Shown here piece after piece: positions 7,630 to 16,196 of a stretch of DNA of 64,000 bases. Made by a program: the position numbers and the translations under genes. The notes beneath the pieces were generated by a model. It did not search any database. It saw nothing but the letters and a program-made list of their open reading frames with translations, and had not been told where the DNA came from. The stretch's first letter is position 1, and each line of letters starts with the position of its first letter. Source of the stretch: Geobacillus zalihae NBRC 101842 (GTDB taxonomy: Bacteria; Bacillota; Bacilli; Bacillales; Anoxybacillaceae); NCBI RefSeq assembly GCF_001544135.1, contig NZ_BCPV01000002.1, positions 1-64,000 on the forward strand, given 5' to 3'.

Positions 7630-9068
7630 GTTTGCTTCCTCCTTTCCCCTTGCAGCCAGCGGTAGACCGAAGCCGCATCCGCTTCATCCACATCGACGAC
7701 GCGGACGCGGGTGCCAAGCGGCATGACGGCAACGGAAATGGTCGCCAGCCGTTTTCGCTTTTGCCACCACGTCGCTGATGTTTCAAGCGATTGAACGTGA
7801 CGTTTCAAGATATACGTCGTCGTTTGCCGAAACCATCCGCTTCGAAGCGCCAGCTGCTTCGACGAAAGCGACCATCCCGCGATTTGAAAGCGACGGATGC
7901 CGATCCATGCCCCGAGCGGCAACACCACCAACACAGCCGCCCCCCATGGGCGTTCTATATATGCCGCCAAGATGGCGGGAATCACGAGCCAAACAAGCGG
8001 ACGAAGCATGTAACGGCGTTTCGCGCGCTTGGGCAATGGAGAAAAGGAAACGCCGAGGTCGTACTCGGGCAAACAAGCTTGCATGATCGACGCAACTCTC
8101 CTCTTTTCCACAAGCGGACAAAGAACAACATCCCCTGCTCCGCCGCCATCGAGCCTCCCCCCAGCATGAATCAAGGACACAGAGGCGTAGCCAAACAAAC
8201 GGCGCAGCCAATTCTCATGAATCACGACACCTTGGACGCGGGCAACTGGGACGGACACCGCTTTTCGTTCCAGCCATCCGCGGGCAATGACAATCGTGTC
8301 TTCTTGTTTCCGCACGACAAACGAAGCGTACCGGATCATGTTTTGTACGATAGCTACTCCATAAGCGGCCAAGAGAAGCGACAGGATGAATAGGGCAATA
8401 AGCAATCGTCCATGTCCGTTCCATGTCGACTGAAGATCGCGGATGAGCGACTCATATGGAATGAAGTCGCCTAATTGCGACAAAAACCCACACAAAGCGG
8501 CAACCACGCCAAGCGCTCCACCGCTTGTCAACGAAGCCATCCATACTTCTTTCATCGATAAGGTAAACAGAGCAGGATGTGGGCGGTTCGCGGATGGTTC
8601 TGGATGGGCGGCGGCTCCCACCTTGTGTTTCGCCTGTTCCACGCATCGTTGCAGGCAGCGGGCTTCTTCCTTTGATATGGCCCGAAGCGTCACTTCTGCT
8701 TCACCGAGGGCATCACCCGCCGCCTCAACATGTACTTGAACCACTCCCGCCATCCGTTGCCATATCCCCTCTGTCACTGAAATCCCATGGATGCGCTCGA
8801 ACGGAATCGAACGTCTTTTGCGGACAAACACGCCTTCCTCCACGAGCAAGCGGTCTTCATCCCAAGCGTAGGTAAAGCGGAGCCAAGACAGAACCCCCAT
8901 CACCACCGTGTATACGACAGCCGCCAGCGGCACGATGAAATCCCGCCAAGAGAAGCGGTTCAGACTGCCCGCCACCATGATCACAAGGAGCGGAACGACC
9001 ATATTTTTCAGTTCTTTTCCGACTCCCGCCATAATCGCAACGGGATGAAGGCGGCGTCTAGGCGTCAT
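7626..9068 (-). CDS. ydbT: PH domain (bPH2) membrane protein YdbT
   Basis: About 480 residues with three bacterial pleckstrin-homology-like modules (YAWDEDRLLVEEGVFVRKRRSIPFERIHGI, VVRKQEDTIVIARGWLERKAVSVPVARVQGV and LSSKQLALRSGWFRQTTTYILKRHVQSLE) separated by paired membrane helices. This matches B. subtilis YdbT, which works with YdbS and has been linked to resistance to peptide antibiotics. The start is best placed at ATG 9068, six bases behind AAGGTGG; ATG 9074 is an alternative. It overlaps the end of ydbS, so the two are translated together. Confidence 0.85.
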   Translation of the reverse strand: MTPRRRLHPVAIMAGVGKELKNMVVPLLVIMVAGSLNRFSWRDFIVPLAAVVYTVVMGVLSWLRFTYAWDEDRLLVEEGVFVRKRRSIPFERIHGISVTEGIWQRMAGVVQVHVEAAGDALGEAEVTLRAISKEEARCLQRCVEQAKHKVGAAAHPEPSANRPHPALFTLSMKEVWMASLTSGGALGVVAALCGFLSQLGDFIPYESLIRDLQSTWNGHGRLLIALFILSLLLAAYGVAIVQNMIRYASFVVRKQEDTIVIARGWLERKAVSVPVARVQGVVIHENWLRRLFGYASVSLIHAGGRLDGGGAGDVVLCPLVEKRRVASIMQACLPEYDLGVSFSPLPKRAKRRYMLRPLVWLVIPAILAAYIERPWGAAVLVVLPLGAWIGIRRFQIAGWSLSSKQLALRSGWFRQTTTYILKRHVQSLETSATWWQKRKRLATISVAVMPLGTRVRVVDVDEADAASVYRWLQGERRKQT

Positions 9069-9540
9069 CTTCATCCACCACCTTCGCCCACTCGGCAATC
9101 AAGCGGCAAAGCTGCTCCGCTTCTTCCATCGGAAGAGCGGGAATTTCATGAGCGGCCGCCGCTGTGAACACCGCAATGGAAGCCAACCCGTACCGCTTGA
9201 GAAGCGGACCTTGCCGCACATCGACGTACTGAACGCGAGCCATCGGGATCAAAGTCCGTCTCGTGGACCAGACTCCTCGCTGAATATCAATCTCTTCTTC
9301 GCGAATGCCATAGCGCCAACGTCTTTGGCGCAACGGCGGGAGCCAGACGACCCATACAATGGCTTGCACCACCCAAACGCCGACCAACACTATCAATAGC
9401 CAAGGAGGAGCATGGAACTGCGAGAGCAGCCATATGATTCCCCCGATCGCCACACCGGAAGCCAATGCCACAAGCGCCCCCGTGAGACGCCACACGGTGA
9501 CCGCTTTTGATGAAATGGGTTTGCCTCTATGAGGAAGCAT
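9058..9540 (-). CDS. ydbS: PH domain (bPH2) membrane protein YdbS
   Basis: A 160-residue partner of YdbT with two N-terminal membrane helices (LTGALVALASGVAIGGIIWLL and PPWLLIVLVGVWVVQAIVWV) and one bPH2 module (YGIREEEIDIQRGVWSTRRTLIPMARVQYVDV). The start MLPHRGK at 9540 is preferred to the upstream ATG at 9567 because AAAAGGAG lies seven bases before it. First gene of the two-gene unit ydbS-ydbT. The function is known only in outline (antimicrobial peptide tolerance in B. subtilis). Confidence 0.85.
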   Translation of the reverse strand: MLPHRGKPISSKAVTVWRLTGALVALASGVAIGGIIWLLSQFHAPPWLLIVLVGVWVVQAIVWVVWLPPLRQRRWRYGIREEEIDIQRGVWSTRRTLIPMARVQYVDVRQGPLLKRYGLASIAVFTAAAAHEIPALPMEEAEQLCRLIAEWAKVVDEDDA

Positions 9541-9625
9541 TCTCTTAATCTCCTTTTTGCACATCATTTCTGTTTCCAGTATAACAAAACATTTCCATGT
9601 TGGCGATGCCTTTTTTCGACAATCG

Positions 9626-9654
9626 TTGACAGAACGACCAAACTATTATATTCT
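9626..9654 (+). promoter_or_regulatory. Sigma-A promoter of the permease gene
   Basis: A consensus -35 TTGACA is followed after 17 bases by TATTCT. The start codon of the permease is 84 bases downstream of the -10 box. Confidence 0.6.
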
Positions 9655-9737
9655 GAAACTATCTTTTTTGCTTAACCGCATAAAAGCAAAAAAGCACATC
9701 TATGAATCAACATCAGAACAGAAAGGTTGTTGTCAAC

Positions 9738-11102
9738 ATGGAACAATCCCGTCCCCAGCTGCAAAAAGGACTATTGCCCCGCCACGTTCAGCTGATCGCG
9801 TTAGGGGGGATGATCGGCACCGGCATTTTTAAAGGAAGCGCCGAGGCCATTCATATCGCTGGACCAAGCGTCGTGCTCACGTACTTGATCGGCGGCGTGC
9901 TGTTGTTTTGGATTATGGCTGCACTGGCCGAGATGGCGATCGCGTATCCGGGTTCGAACGTTCAACATTTGATCCGCCGGGCGTTTGGCTTTCGCCTGTC
10001 ATGGATCGTCGGCTGGCTGTATTGGATCAATTGGACGTTGGTCACTGTTGTCGAACTGCTGGCTGCCGGCAGTTTCCTGAGCTATTGGTTTCCGTCTGCG
10101 CCGTTATGGCTGCTTGCCCTCCTGTGCGCGTGTCTGATCATGGGGTTGAATCTTTTCCCTGTGAAGTATTACGGGGAAGCGGAATTTTGGCTGGCCGGCC
10201 TGAAAGTGGCGGCGCTAGTGGTGTTTATCGTGCTCGGGGCGGGCGTATGGGCTGGCGTGATCCCAAGCGGCATAAGCGGCTCGTTTCCGTCTGCCGGCGA
10301 CGGCGGATGGTTTCCGCACGGGTTTGCCGGAACGCTCAGCGCCTTGCTTATCGTGATGTTTTCCTATGGCGGAGCGGAGCTGATCGGGGTGGCGGTGACG
10401 GAGATGAAAGACGCCGAGCAGGTGCTGCCGCGCGTCATTCGCACCACAATCTGGCGGGTTGTCGGCTTTTATCTTTTGCCAATGGCCATCATTTGCGGCA
10501 TTATGCCATGGAACACCGTTTCGGAAACGAACAGCCCCTTTGTCCAAGTGTTGGAAGCGATCGGGTTGCCCGGCGCGGCCCATGTCATGAACGCGGTGTT
10601 GCTCATTGCCGTCTTATCGGCGGCCAATACAGGCGTCTATGCGACTTCTCGGTTGCTGTACACCATGGCTGAACAAGGAGAAGCAAGCCGCCGCTTGCAG
10701 CGGACGACGAAACACGGGGTTCCGCTGTACGGGATGGGCATGGTCGCCATCTGCATCGCCGCTGGCGTGATCGGCGCCTACTTGGCGCCCGGGCGGATCA
10801 TCGGGGAATTGATGACGATTCCTGGGTTTACGGTGCTCATCGTTTGGATGATGATCGGCGCCGCTCAGCTGAAGCTGCGGCCGCACTACAAAACGAAGCC
10901 GTTTTTCCGAACGAAAGGGTTTCCGTACACAACGATGGCGGCGGTCGGGGCGCTCGGGGCGATTTGGCTTGGCTTTTTGCTTCAAAGAGAGCATCGAATC
11001 GGTTCGCTTCTCTGCGTGGCCGTCTTGGTTCTCTTATTCATCTATTCCACTGTCAAAGAAAAGCAGCATCAAGCAACAAAAGCGCCCGGGCGAACGGCGT
11101 AA
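9738..11102 (+). CDS. Amino acid permease, APC superfamily
   Basis: A 454-residue transporter with about 12 membrane helices. The N-terminus (KGLLPRHVQLIALGG followed by MIGTGIF) is the amino acid/proton symporter signature of the AAT family that includes B. subtilis YbgF, YtnA and RocE. The substrate cannot be told from sequence. ATG 9738 aligns with the family start; ATG 9702 lies in frame upstream but lacks a ribosome binding site. A sigma-A promoter lies upstream and a terminator follows. No neighbour hints at the amino acid moved. Confidence 0.85.
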   Translation: MEQSRPQLQKGLLPRHVQLIALGGMIGTGIFKGSAEAIHIAGPSVVLTYLIGGVLLFWIMAALAEMAIAYPGSNVQHLIRRAFGFRLSWIVGWLYWINWTLVTVVELLAAGSFLSYWFPSAPLWLLALLCACLIMGLNLFPVKYYGEAEFWLAGLKVAALVVFIVLGAGVWAGVIPSGISGSFPSAGDGGWFPHGFAGTLSALLIVMFSYGGAELIGVAVTEMKDAEQVLPRVIRTTIWRVVGFYLLPMAIICGIMPWNTVSETNSPFVQVLEAIGLPGAAHVMNAVLLIAVLSAANTGVYATSRLLYTMAEQGEASRRLQRTTKHGVPLYGMGMVAICIAAGVIGAYLAPGRIIGELMTIPGFTVLIVWMMIGAAQLKLRPHYKTKPFFRTKGFPYTTMAAVGALGAIWLGFLLQREHRIGSLLCVAVLVLLFIYSTVKEKQHQATKAPGRTA

Positions 11103-11136
11103 CCAAACCGCCTCTTTTCGCTCGGGCGACAGCTAG

Positions 11137-11178
11137 AGACGGGCGTCCTTTCATCATAGACGGCGCCCGTCTTCCTTT
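11137..11178 (+). terminator. Rho-independent terminator of the permease gene
   Basis: The stem AGACGGGCG (11137-11145) pairs with CGCCCGTCT (11164-11172), followed by TCCTTTTTT. It overlaps the last codons of the opposing small membrane protein gene. Confidence 0.7.
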
Positions 11179-11366
11179 TTTCGTGTCCAACCGTTCCCAC
11201 GATATTCGTCCCATGCCCGCCAGGCCATGATCGCCATGCCGAGCGCGAGAATCAACGCCTGTCCGTCCATCCGGTGTTCCGTCCATAACTGATACCCTGC
11301 CGCTCCGATGCCGTAAAGCACCCAAACCACTGAAAACCACATAACTCCCAACCAAAATCTCCGCAT
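11154..11366 (-). CDS. Small membrane protein, two predicted helices
   Basis: A 70-residue protein beginning MRRFWLGVMWFSVVW with two hydrophobic segments (residues 4-24 and 35-50) and a basic tail ending KKEDGRRL. GGGAG lies five bases before ATG 11366. A TATAAT-containing promoter lies about 100 bases upstream. I do not recognise a family and assign no function. The strong ribosome binding site and promoter make it a real gene. Confidence 0.6.
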   Translation of the reverse strand: MRRFWLGVMWFSVVWVLYGIGAAGYQLWTEHRMDGQALILALGMAIMAWRAWDEYRGNGWTRKKEDGRRL

Positions 11367-11465
11367 CGTTTCTCCCTTTCTTTCTCCCGTTTTCCCGATC
11401 GATCCGTAAGACAGCAGACGAAGCCGCCTGTATCTATTTTTGAAAAAATAGGGTATTTTTGTATA

Positions 11466-11495
11466 ATTATACCACAATTTTCACAAATGAGCCAA
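11466..11495 (-). promoter_or_regulatory. Probable sigma-A promoter
   Basis: On the minus strand TTGGCT is followed after 18 bases by TATAAT. It points to the small membrane protein gene at 11366. The -35 box overlaps the T tract of the terminator that closes the SDR unit behind it. Confidence 0.45.
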
Positions 11496-11535
11496 AAAAA
11501 ACAAGCCATTCCCCTATGCTCCAAGGGAAATGGCT
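11493..11535 (-). terminator. Terminator of the SDR unit
   Basis: An imperfect stem (AGCCATT-CCCCT with AAGGGAAATGGCT, 11504-11535) is followed on the minus strand by TTGTTTTTTTT. It lies 33 bases after the stop of the truncated SDR gene. Confidence 0.7.
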
Positions 11536-11567
11536 GCGCGTTTTGCGGAAACACCGATGATGATTCG

Positions 11568-12053
11568 TTAGTTGGCCGGCGACAGCTCGTCTTCGGTCAC
11601 CCATTTGTGGTTGGCTACGTTCACAATCGCCCGATTGGCGCGCTCGCGTTTTGCCCCTTCGATCATCAGCGAAGCGAACGCCTGCGACACAAGAAACACA
11701 CTTTTGATGTTGATGCGTTGGACGTCATCCCACTCTTGTTCCGTCAACTCCAGCCATCTCGCATGAGTGGAGATGCCGGCGTTATTGACAAGCACATGCA
11801 AGTCGCCGTACCGCTGTCGGACATACTCGGCCAATGCTTGCACTTGTTCGCGGTCGGTGACATCCGCCGCAAACCGGTCAACGCCCCCCGGCGTCCCGAG
11901 ACGTGCGATTTCTTCTGCAGCCTCCTCCAGTTTCGCTGCTGTACGGCCGACAAGCACGACTGTGGCGCCTTCTTTCGCCAAACGGAGAGCCGCCGCCTTG
12001 CCGATTCCGCTGCCTCCTCCGGTGACCACGGCCACGGTATTCAAAAAACGCAT
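11568..12053 (-). pseudogene. Truncated short-chain dehydrogenase (SDR)
   Basis: The 161-residue product has the NAD(P) motif TGGGSGIGKA, the DVTD adenine site and the LVNNAGIS segment of classical SDR enzymes, then breaks off after RAIVNVA. The normal continuation with the catalytic Ser and the Tyr-X-X-X-Lys pair is missing; instead a short unrelated tail NHKWVTEDELSPAN ends at a stop. About 90 residues are lost, so the protein cannot be a working oxidoreductase. ATG 12053 has GGGGAGAGG upstream. It lies 74 bases behind the intact SDR gene and shares its transcript and terminator. Confidence 0.75.
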
Positions 12054-12127
12054 CGTTTTCCTCTCCCCTCATTTCTGTTGCTAGCCTAGCGGTTAGGGCG
12101 TGCCCTTCTCTTTTCAAACTTCGGCCG

Positions 12128-12880
12128 CTAAAACGTCAGCCCGCCGCCGTCGACCGACAATATCGCGCCGGTGATAAAGGACGCTTCATCGGACGCCAAA
12201 AACATCACCGCGTTCGCCACTTCCTCTGGCGTCCCGATGCGGCCGAGGGCGTTCGCCTTCGAGATGATCGGCCATTTGCGCTCATCTTGTTTCCACGGAG
12301 TAATGATGTTCGTATCAATGACCCCCGGCGCAATGGCGTTGACGCGAATATTGAACTTGCCGTATTCAAGCGCTGCGTTTTTCGTTAATAAAATGACCCC
12401 GGCTTTGGAAGCGTTGTAAGCCGATTCGTATTTTTTTCCTTTAATCCCCAGCAAACTCGATGTATTGACAATCGCCCCACCCCCGGATGCTTTCAGTGCC
12501 GGCACCGCGTATTTGATGCCAAGAAACACGCCCTTTAAGTTGACATTAATGACCCGGTCCCACTCCTCCTCGGACAAGTCGGTGCTCCGCACTTCCGAAT
12601 GGCCGATGCCGGCATTGTTAAAGAGAATATGTAGGCCGCCAAAGGCATCAACCGCCGTTTGGACAAGGCGGCTCACTTGCTTGGAATCGGCGACATCCGT
12701 CTGGACAAAAATCGCCTCCCCTCCTTTTTCCCGAATCAGGCGGACCGTTTCTTCCCCTCCTTCCTCATTAATGTCGCTCACCGCCACTTTGGCGCCTTCT
12801 TCCGCAAAGCGGATCGCCGTCGCCCGGCCGATGCCGCTCGCGCCGCCGGTGACAATCGCCGCTTTTCCTTGTAGCCTCAT
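12128..12880 (-). CDS. Short-chain dehydrogenase/reductase, FabG-like
   Basis: A complete 250-residue classical SDR: TGGASGIGRA (NAD(P) binding), DVAD, NNAG, catalytic Ser in NTSSLLG, YNASK catalytic pair, and a C-terminal EEVANAVMFLASDEASFITG followed by VDGG. It probably oxidises or reduces a hydroxyacyl or alcohol substrate. The promoter region carries a palindrome nearly identical to the one in front of the acyl-CoA dehydrogenase operon at 34 kb, so it is probably co-regulated with that pathway by the same TetR repressor. A second, broken SDR gene follows in the same unit. Confidence 0.88.
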   Translation of the reverse strand: MRLQGKAAIVTGGASGIGRATAIRFAEEGAKVAVSDINEEGGEETVRLIREKGGEAIFVQTDVADSKQVSRLVQTAVDAFGGLHILFNNAGIGHSEVRSTDLSEEEWDRVINVNLKGVFLGIKYAVPALKASGGGAIVNTSSLLGIKGKKYESAYNASKAGVILLTKNAALEYGKFNIRVNAIAPGVIDTNIITPWKQDERKWPIISKANALGRIGTPEEVANAVMFLASDEASFITGAILSVDGGGLTF

Positions 12881-12929
12881 GATTTTCCCTCCTTTCGATC
12901 GGATTCTGAATCCGTTTTCAAAAGATGAT

Positions 12930-12947
12930 ATACCAACCGGTTAGTAT
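12930..12947. promoter_or_regulatory. Probable TetR-family operator (site 2)
   Basis: The 18-base sequence ATACCAACCGGTTAGTAT is an inverted repeat with one mismatch. It differs by one base from the perfect palindrome at 34085-34102. It sits 12 bases downstream of the -10 box of the SDR promoter, where a bound repressor would block initiation. The likely binder is the TetR protein encoded at 29272-29898 (inference). Confidence 0.75.
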
Positions 12948-12959
12948 GTTGTTTCTTTT

Positions 12960-12988
12960 ATTATACATCACATTTAGAATATTTTAAA
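12960..12988 (-). promoter_or_regulatory. Sigma-A promoter of the SDR gene
   Basis: On the minus strand TTTAAA is followed after 17 bases by a consensus TATAAT. The operator palindrome lies right behind the -10 box. Confidence 0.6.
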
Positions 12989-13004
12989 CATTTTTATTAT
13001 CTCT

Positions 13005-13147
13005 CGCCGAGAAGACCCTGACATCCACGCGTGAACGTAAGTGGAGGATGAGTGGCCAAGCTTTATGAGAAAATCACGAACTGTCGGAACGATTTCCTGC
13101 ACAAACGGTCCGCCCGTCTCATCCGCGAAAACCAAGTGGTGTGCGTG
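13005..13147 (+). pseudogene. Remnant of an IS200/IS605-type tnpB element
   Basis: The first 45 bases resemble the left end of the intact TnpB element at 52.7 kb (a CGAGAAGACC segment, then an inverted repeat around GTAAGTGGAGG). A fragment of about 32 codons follows, encoding AKLYEKITNCRNDFLHK and SARLIRENQVV, the conserved helix before the second RuvC motif of TnpB. Both the N-terminal two thirds and the C-terminal zinc finger are gone. Confidence 0.6.
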
Positions 13148-13229
13148 AAGAAGTGGACAGAAAAGGATGTAATTTCCATTTATACAGTCTCCATCAATGG
13201 CCATACTAAAAACATGGAGGTGTTGACCC

Positions 13230-13427
13230 ATGAGAGAGCCTTGGGAAGAACCCGGCGCCTCTTCCAGTGTGCCGCGCTATACCCCAGGGATTGGCGTTCC
13301 CGATGAAATGAGCCCGATTCGCGACATCGCCCGCGGTTTTGAAAACGGTCGGCCGCCGGTTATCGAAGTGACGCCAGCTGACAGCCGCCAAGAGGCGGAT
13401 GGCATCCATCTTCCGCCTGTTAACTGA
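13230..13427 (+). CDS. Hypothetical 65-residue protein
   Basis: A small hydrophilic, Pro-rich protein beginning MREPWEEPGASSSVPRY. ATG 13230 lies seven bases behind a good GGAGGTG, and a terminator-like hairpin follows at 13524. No signal peptide, membrane segment or known motif is visible and I do not recognise the family. It directly follows the tnpB remnant. Confidence 0.4.
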   Translation: MREPWEEPGASSSVPRYTPGIGVPDEMSPIRDIARGFENGRPPVIEVTPADSRQEADGIHLPPVN

Positions 13428-13523
13428 GCCTTTTGAGCCGCTAGGAAATGAAACGCTCTCCCATCTAATACAAAGGCGTAAAGGTGGAAGAGTGTTGGAT
13501 ACACTTGCCCCACGACTATTTGC

Positions 13524-13564
13524 CAGCCTAGCCATCCCCATGCGTTCTACGGTTAGGCTGTTTT
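13524..13564 (+). terminator. Probable terminator
   Basis: The 10-bp stem CAGCCTAGCC (13524-13533) pairs with GGTTAGGCTG (13551-13560) with one mismatch and is followed by TTTTA. Confidence 0.55.
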
Positions 13565-13728
13565 ACTCTCAAAGACAGCAAATCCAGCCTTTCCTAACAG
13601 GATATTCTAGGCGGGGGCTCATCCCGATCATCTTTCTCCCACTTACGCTCATTCATGGAAGTTGGGGACCTTCTTGGTTCAAAATGATAAAATGGATCAA
13701 TGTGAAAATGGGAGGAGGACCATTTCCT

Positions 13729-14880
13729 ATGTACCTCCGTCTTGTTGCCGTGGGGCTGATGACATTGCTGCTCAGCGGCTGTTGGGGAAACCGGAATATT
13801 GATCAAATCGTCTATATTCACTCAATCGGCATTGACTATGATCATCGCCAATTCGTCTTGTACGTACAGCTCATCAACTTCAGCGGATTGGCAAAAGCAG
13901 AGTATGGCGGAGGAAGGCAGACCGAAGCCGTGGCCATTGGCCGGTCGGCAGGAGAAACACCCGAAATCGCCGCGCATGAACTTTACACGTCCATCCAGCA
14001 AATGGTCTCGTGGGGACACGTTAAGAGTATTGTGTTTACGAAACGGGCGCTGAAAAAGGAAGTGGTGCGAGGAGTCATCGATTTATTAACGAGGTATCAT
14101 GAGATCCGCCACACCATTTGGGTTTACGCGACCGACGCTCCTTTGAGCGATTTGCTTAAAGCGACTCCATTATTGCATGCTTCTTCGTATTTGTCTATGC
14201 TAACGAATCCGGAAGAAATTTTCAAGCAAAGCTCCTTTATTCGCCCGCTTCGATTTAACCGTCTGATTGCGATCAGTGATGAACGTAGCGCAACGCTTCG
14301 AATTCCGTATATGACTCTTGACCCTGCTAGTTGGACAGAAGATACGAAAAAAAAGAAAATGCTGTCCCTTAGCGGTGTGTGCTTTTTGCATGATTACGAA
14401 CTACAACAATGCACGGACCGTGAGAAGCTGTTAGGCGTTCGTTGGACAGAACGGGATGTGATCCGAACGCCCATTTACGTGAAAGAAGGACGGCAAACGG
14501 TTGCCTCTCTTGTCGTTCGTCATCCAAAAGCGAAATGGTCGGTCCTTTCGACCAAAGATGGTCCTGCGTTTCAGTTGACCATCCAAGCTCAAGGAAGTCT
14601 GATCGAGCTGCGCCGGCCGCTGTCAAGAGAACAGCTGGCTAAGCTGACGGCGCAAACGGTGAAACAGGAAATCCAACAAGCCTATGAATGGGGAGTCAAT
14701 CGAAACATTGACGTGCTGAATGTATCAGACCAATTATACCGCAGCAACGTTCATAAATGGAGACAATGGGAACAAAACGGCATCATCCCATTGAAAACGA
14801 ATACCATTCGAAACATTTCCGTCCATCTTTCCATCGGCTCTTCTGGCAAGGAAAAACTGGATTATCGTGCAGGCGGCTAG
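13729..14880 (+). CDS. Orphan GerAC-type germination lipoprotein
   Basis: A 383-residue protein with a lipoprotein signal peptide (residues 1-18, lipobox LSGC with Cys18) and the start CWGNRNIDQIVYIHSIGIDYD that matches the C subunit of Ger(x)A germinant receptors. These lipoproteins sit on the outer face of the spore inner membrane with the GerAA and GerAB proteins. GGAGGAGG lies ten bases before ATG 13729, which makes this the start rather than the upstream in-frame ATGs. Unlike normal ger operons no A or B subunit gene is next to it, so it is either an orphan subunit or the last piece of a lost operon. Confidence 0.82.
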   Translation: MYLRLVAVGLMTLLLSGCWGNRNIDQIVYIHSIGIDYDHRQFVLYVQLINFSGLAKAEYGGGRQTEAVAIGRSAGETPEIAAHELYTSIQQMVSWGHVKSIVFTKRALKKEVVRGVIDLLTRYHEIRHTIWVYATDAPLSDLLKATPLLHASSYLSMLTNPEEIFKQSSFIRPLRFNRLIAISDERSATLRIPYMTLDPASWTEDTKKKKMLSLSGVCFLHDYELQQCTDREKLLGVRWTERDVIRTPIYVKEGRQTVASLVVRHPKAKWSVLSTKDGPAFQLTIQAQGSLIELRRPLSREQLAKLTAQTVKQEIQQAYEWGVNRNIDVLNVSDQLYRSNVHKWRQWEQNGIIPLKTNTIRNISVHLSIGSSGKEKLDYRAGG

Positions 14881-14970
14881 ATGGTTGTGACATGCTTTTG
14901 CGCATTTTTACGGTTGGAAGGGCTCCCGGTATGGTTTTCGCACCTTAGGGAGCCGGTAGTCCATCCGTCT

Positions 14971-15753
14971 TCAACGTCCAATCGACACCCACGGCCGGCC
15001 GTCTTCCCAATGAACGCGGATCGGAAGGCGAAACGCTTCTGAAAGCCGCTCGTCGGTTAACACTTCCTCTTTTTGGCCAGCCGCAAGGATGCGCCCGTCT
15101 TGCAAAAGCAAGACATGGGTAATGGAGTCGACGATTTCTTCGATATAATGGGTGACGTATAAGAGATGGCACGGCTGAGTGACGATCTGTCCGATCAATG
15201 CTAAAATTTCTTCGCGGGCCAATAAGTCAAGGCCGACCGTCGGCTCGTCCAAAATGAGCAGCTTCGGATTCGCCATCAGCGCCCGGGCGATCAACGTTTT
15301 CCGTTTTTCCCCCTGCGACAGCGTCGCGTATCGCTTCCCTTTCACCGCTTGCAGGCGGAACGATTCCATCAATGCCTCCGCTTGATCCCGGTCCTCGCGG
15401 GTTACCGCATCATACAGGCCAATCGTCGCAAACTTGCCGCTTACGATCACATCTTCAACCGTCTCGGTTTGCAGCGTGTCGTGAAACTGATCGAGCGCGT
15501 TGCTGACAAATCCGATGTGCCGGCGCATCTCCGGCAAACTCGCTTGCCCAAACCGATACCCCAACACCTCGACCTCGCCGCGCGTCGGGTACTGATAGCC
15601 GGTGACGATATTGAGAAGCGATGTTTTCCCGGAGCCGTTTAGGCCAAGAATCGCCCATTGCTCGCCTTCTTTCACCTCCCAGTTGATATCACGCAAAATC
15701 ATGCGCCCTCCTCTTGCCCATGACACATCGCGCATGCGGATGATGACGGTCAT
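14971..15753 (-). CDS. ABC transporter ATP-binding protein (YlmA-like)
   Basis: A 260-residue ATPase: Walker A GLNGSGKTS, Q-loop region, signature LSQGEKRKT, Walker B LLILDEPTVGLD and a switch His in THYIEEI. The order and the long insert before the signature fit the YlmA/ModF-like group of Bacillus, soluble ATPases whose membrane partner is unknown. No permease gene is adjacent. Its ATG overlaps the stop of the deleted nos gene (ATGA), so it is translated by coupling to that remnant, which may be why the remnant has stayed in frame. Confidence 0.85.
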   Translation of the reverse strand: MTVIIRMRDVSWARGGRMILRDINWEVKEGEQWAILGLNGSGKTSLLNIVTGYQYPTRGEVEVLGYRFGQASLPEMRRHIGFVSNALDQFHDTLQTETVEDVIVSGKFATIGLYDAVTREDRDQAEALMESFRLQAVKGKRYATLSQGEKRKTLIARALMANPKLLILDEPTVGLDLLAREEILALIGQIVTQPCHLLYVTHYIEEIVDSITHVLLLQDGRILAAGQKEEVLTDERLSEAFRLPIRVHWEDGRPWVSIGR

Positions 15754-16196
15754 TGTTCCTCTCCCCTTTGTCGTTCGTATGGACGGTCCTGATAGAAAAA
15801 GTTGGGCAGCATCATCGCGTTGTCATACGACCGATGAAAAATGTGGGTTGTCGCCGGAGAAAGAGGCGGAATCAGCCATGTCCAATCGCCGGTGACATGG
15901 CGGCCGGCTACGGTAACCGCCTCTCTCGCATCAATGGCATAGAGCGATTGCCAAAACAAGCGGCCGATGCAACGGTTGCTGTGGCGCCAAGCCATCTTCG
16001 CCCCATAGCTTAACTCTTCGTACGTATGGCGGTACGTGCCGGTTTGTTCCACTTCCCAACGGATTTCGTTCAACCGCCGCCTCATTTCTTGCTCACTTTT
16101 TCCAAGCTCCCGATAGCTGGCCATGATAAACTGTTTCGCTTTTGTCATCAACTGCTCATCTTGCTGTCTGAGCTTATCGCTCTCGATCGTTACCAT
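15750..16196 (-). pseudogene. nos: Nitric oxide synthase oxygenase with large internal in-frame deletion
   Basis: The 148-residue product joins the two ends of bacterial nitric oxide synthase. Residues 1-95 match the N-terminal part, including YRELGKSEQEM, TGTYRHTYEELSYGAK and the haem-ligand stretch WRHSNRCIGRLFW with Cys76. Residues 97-148 match the very C-terminus, DWTWLIPPLSPATTHIFH to PNFFYQDRPYE. Full-length B. subtilis Nos has about 363 residues, so some 215 residues, with the arginine site and most of the haem pocket, are missing at residue 95-98. The frame is kept, and the downstream ABC ATPase starts on its stop codon. No catalytic activity is expected. Confidence 0.85.

Noticed and set aside
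9908-10672. Long open frame (254 codons) on the plus strand inside the permease gene
   Set aside because: It is the shifted frame of a GC-rich membrane protein gene; its product is Arg/Cys-rich without any domain, and the permease frame has full family homology.
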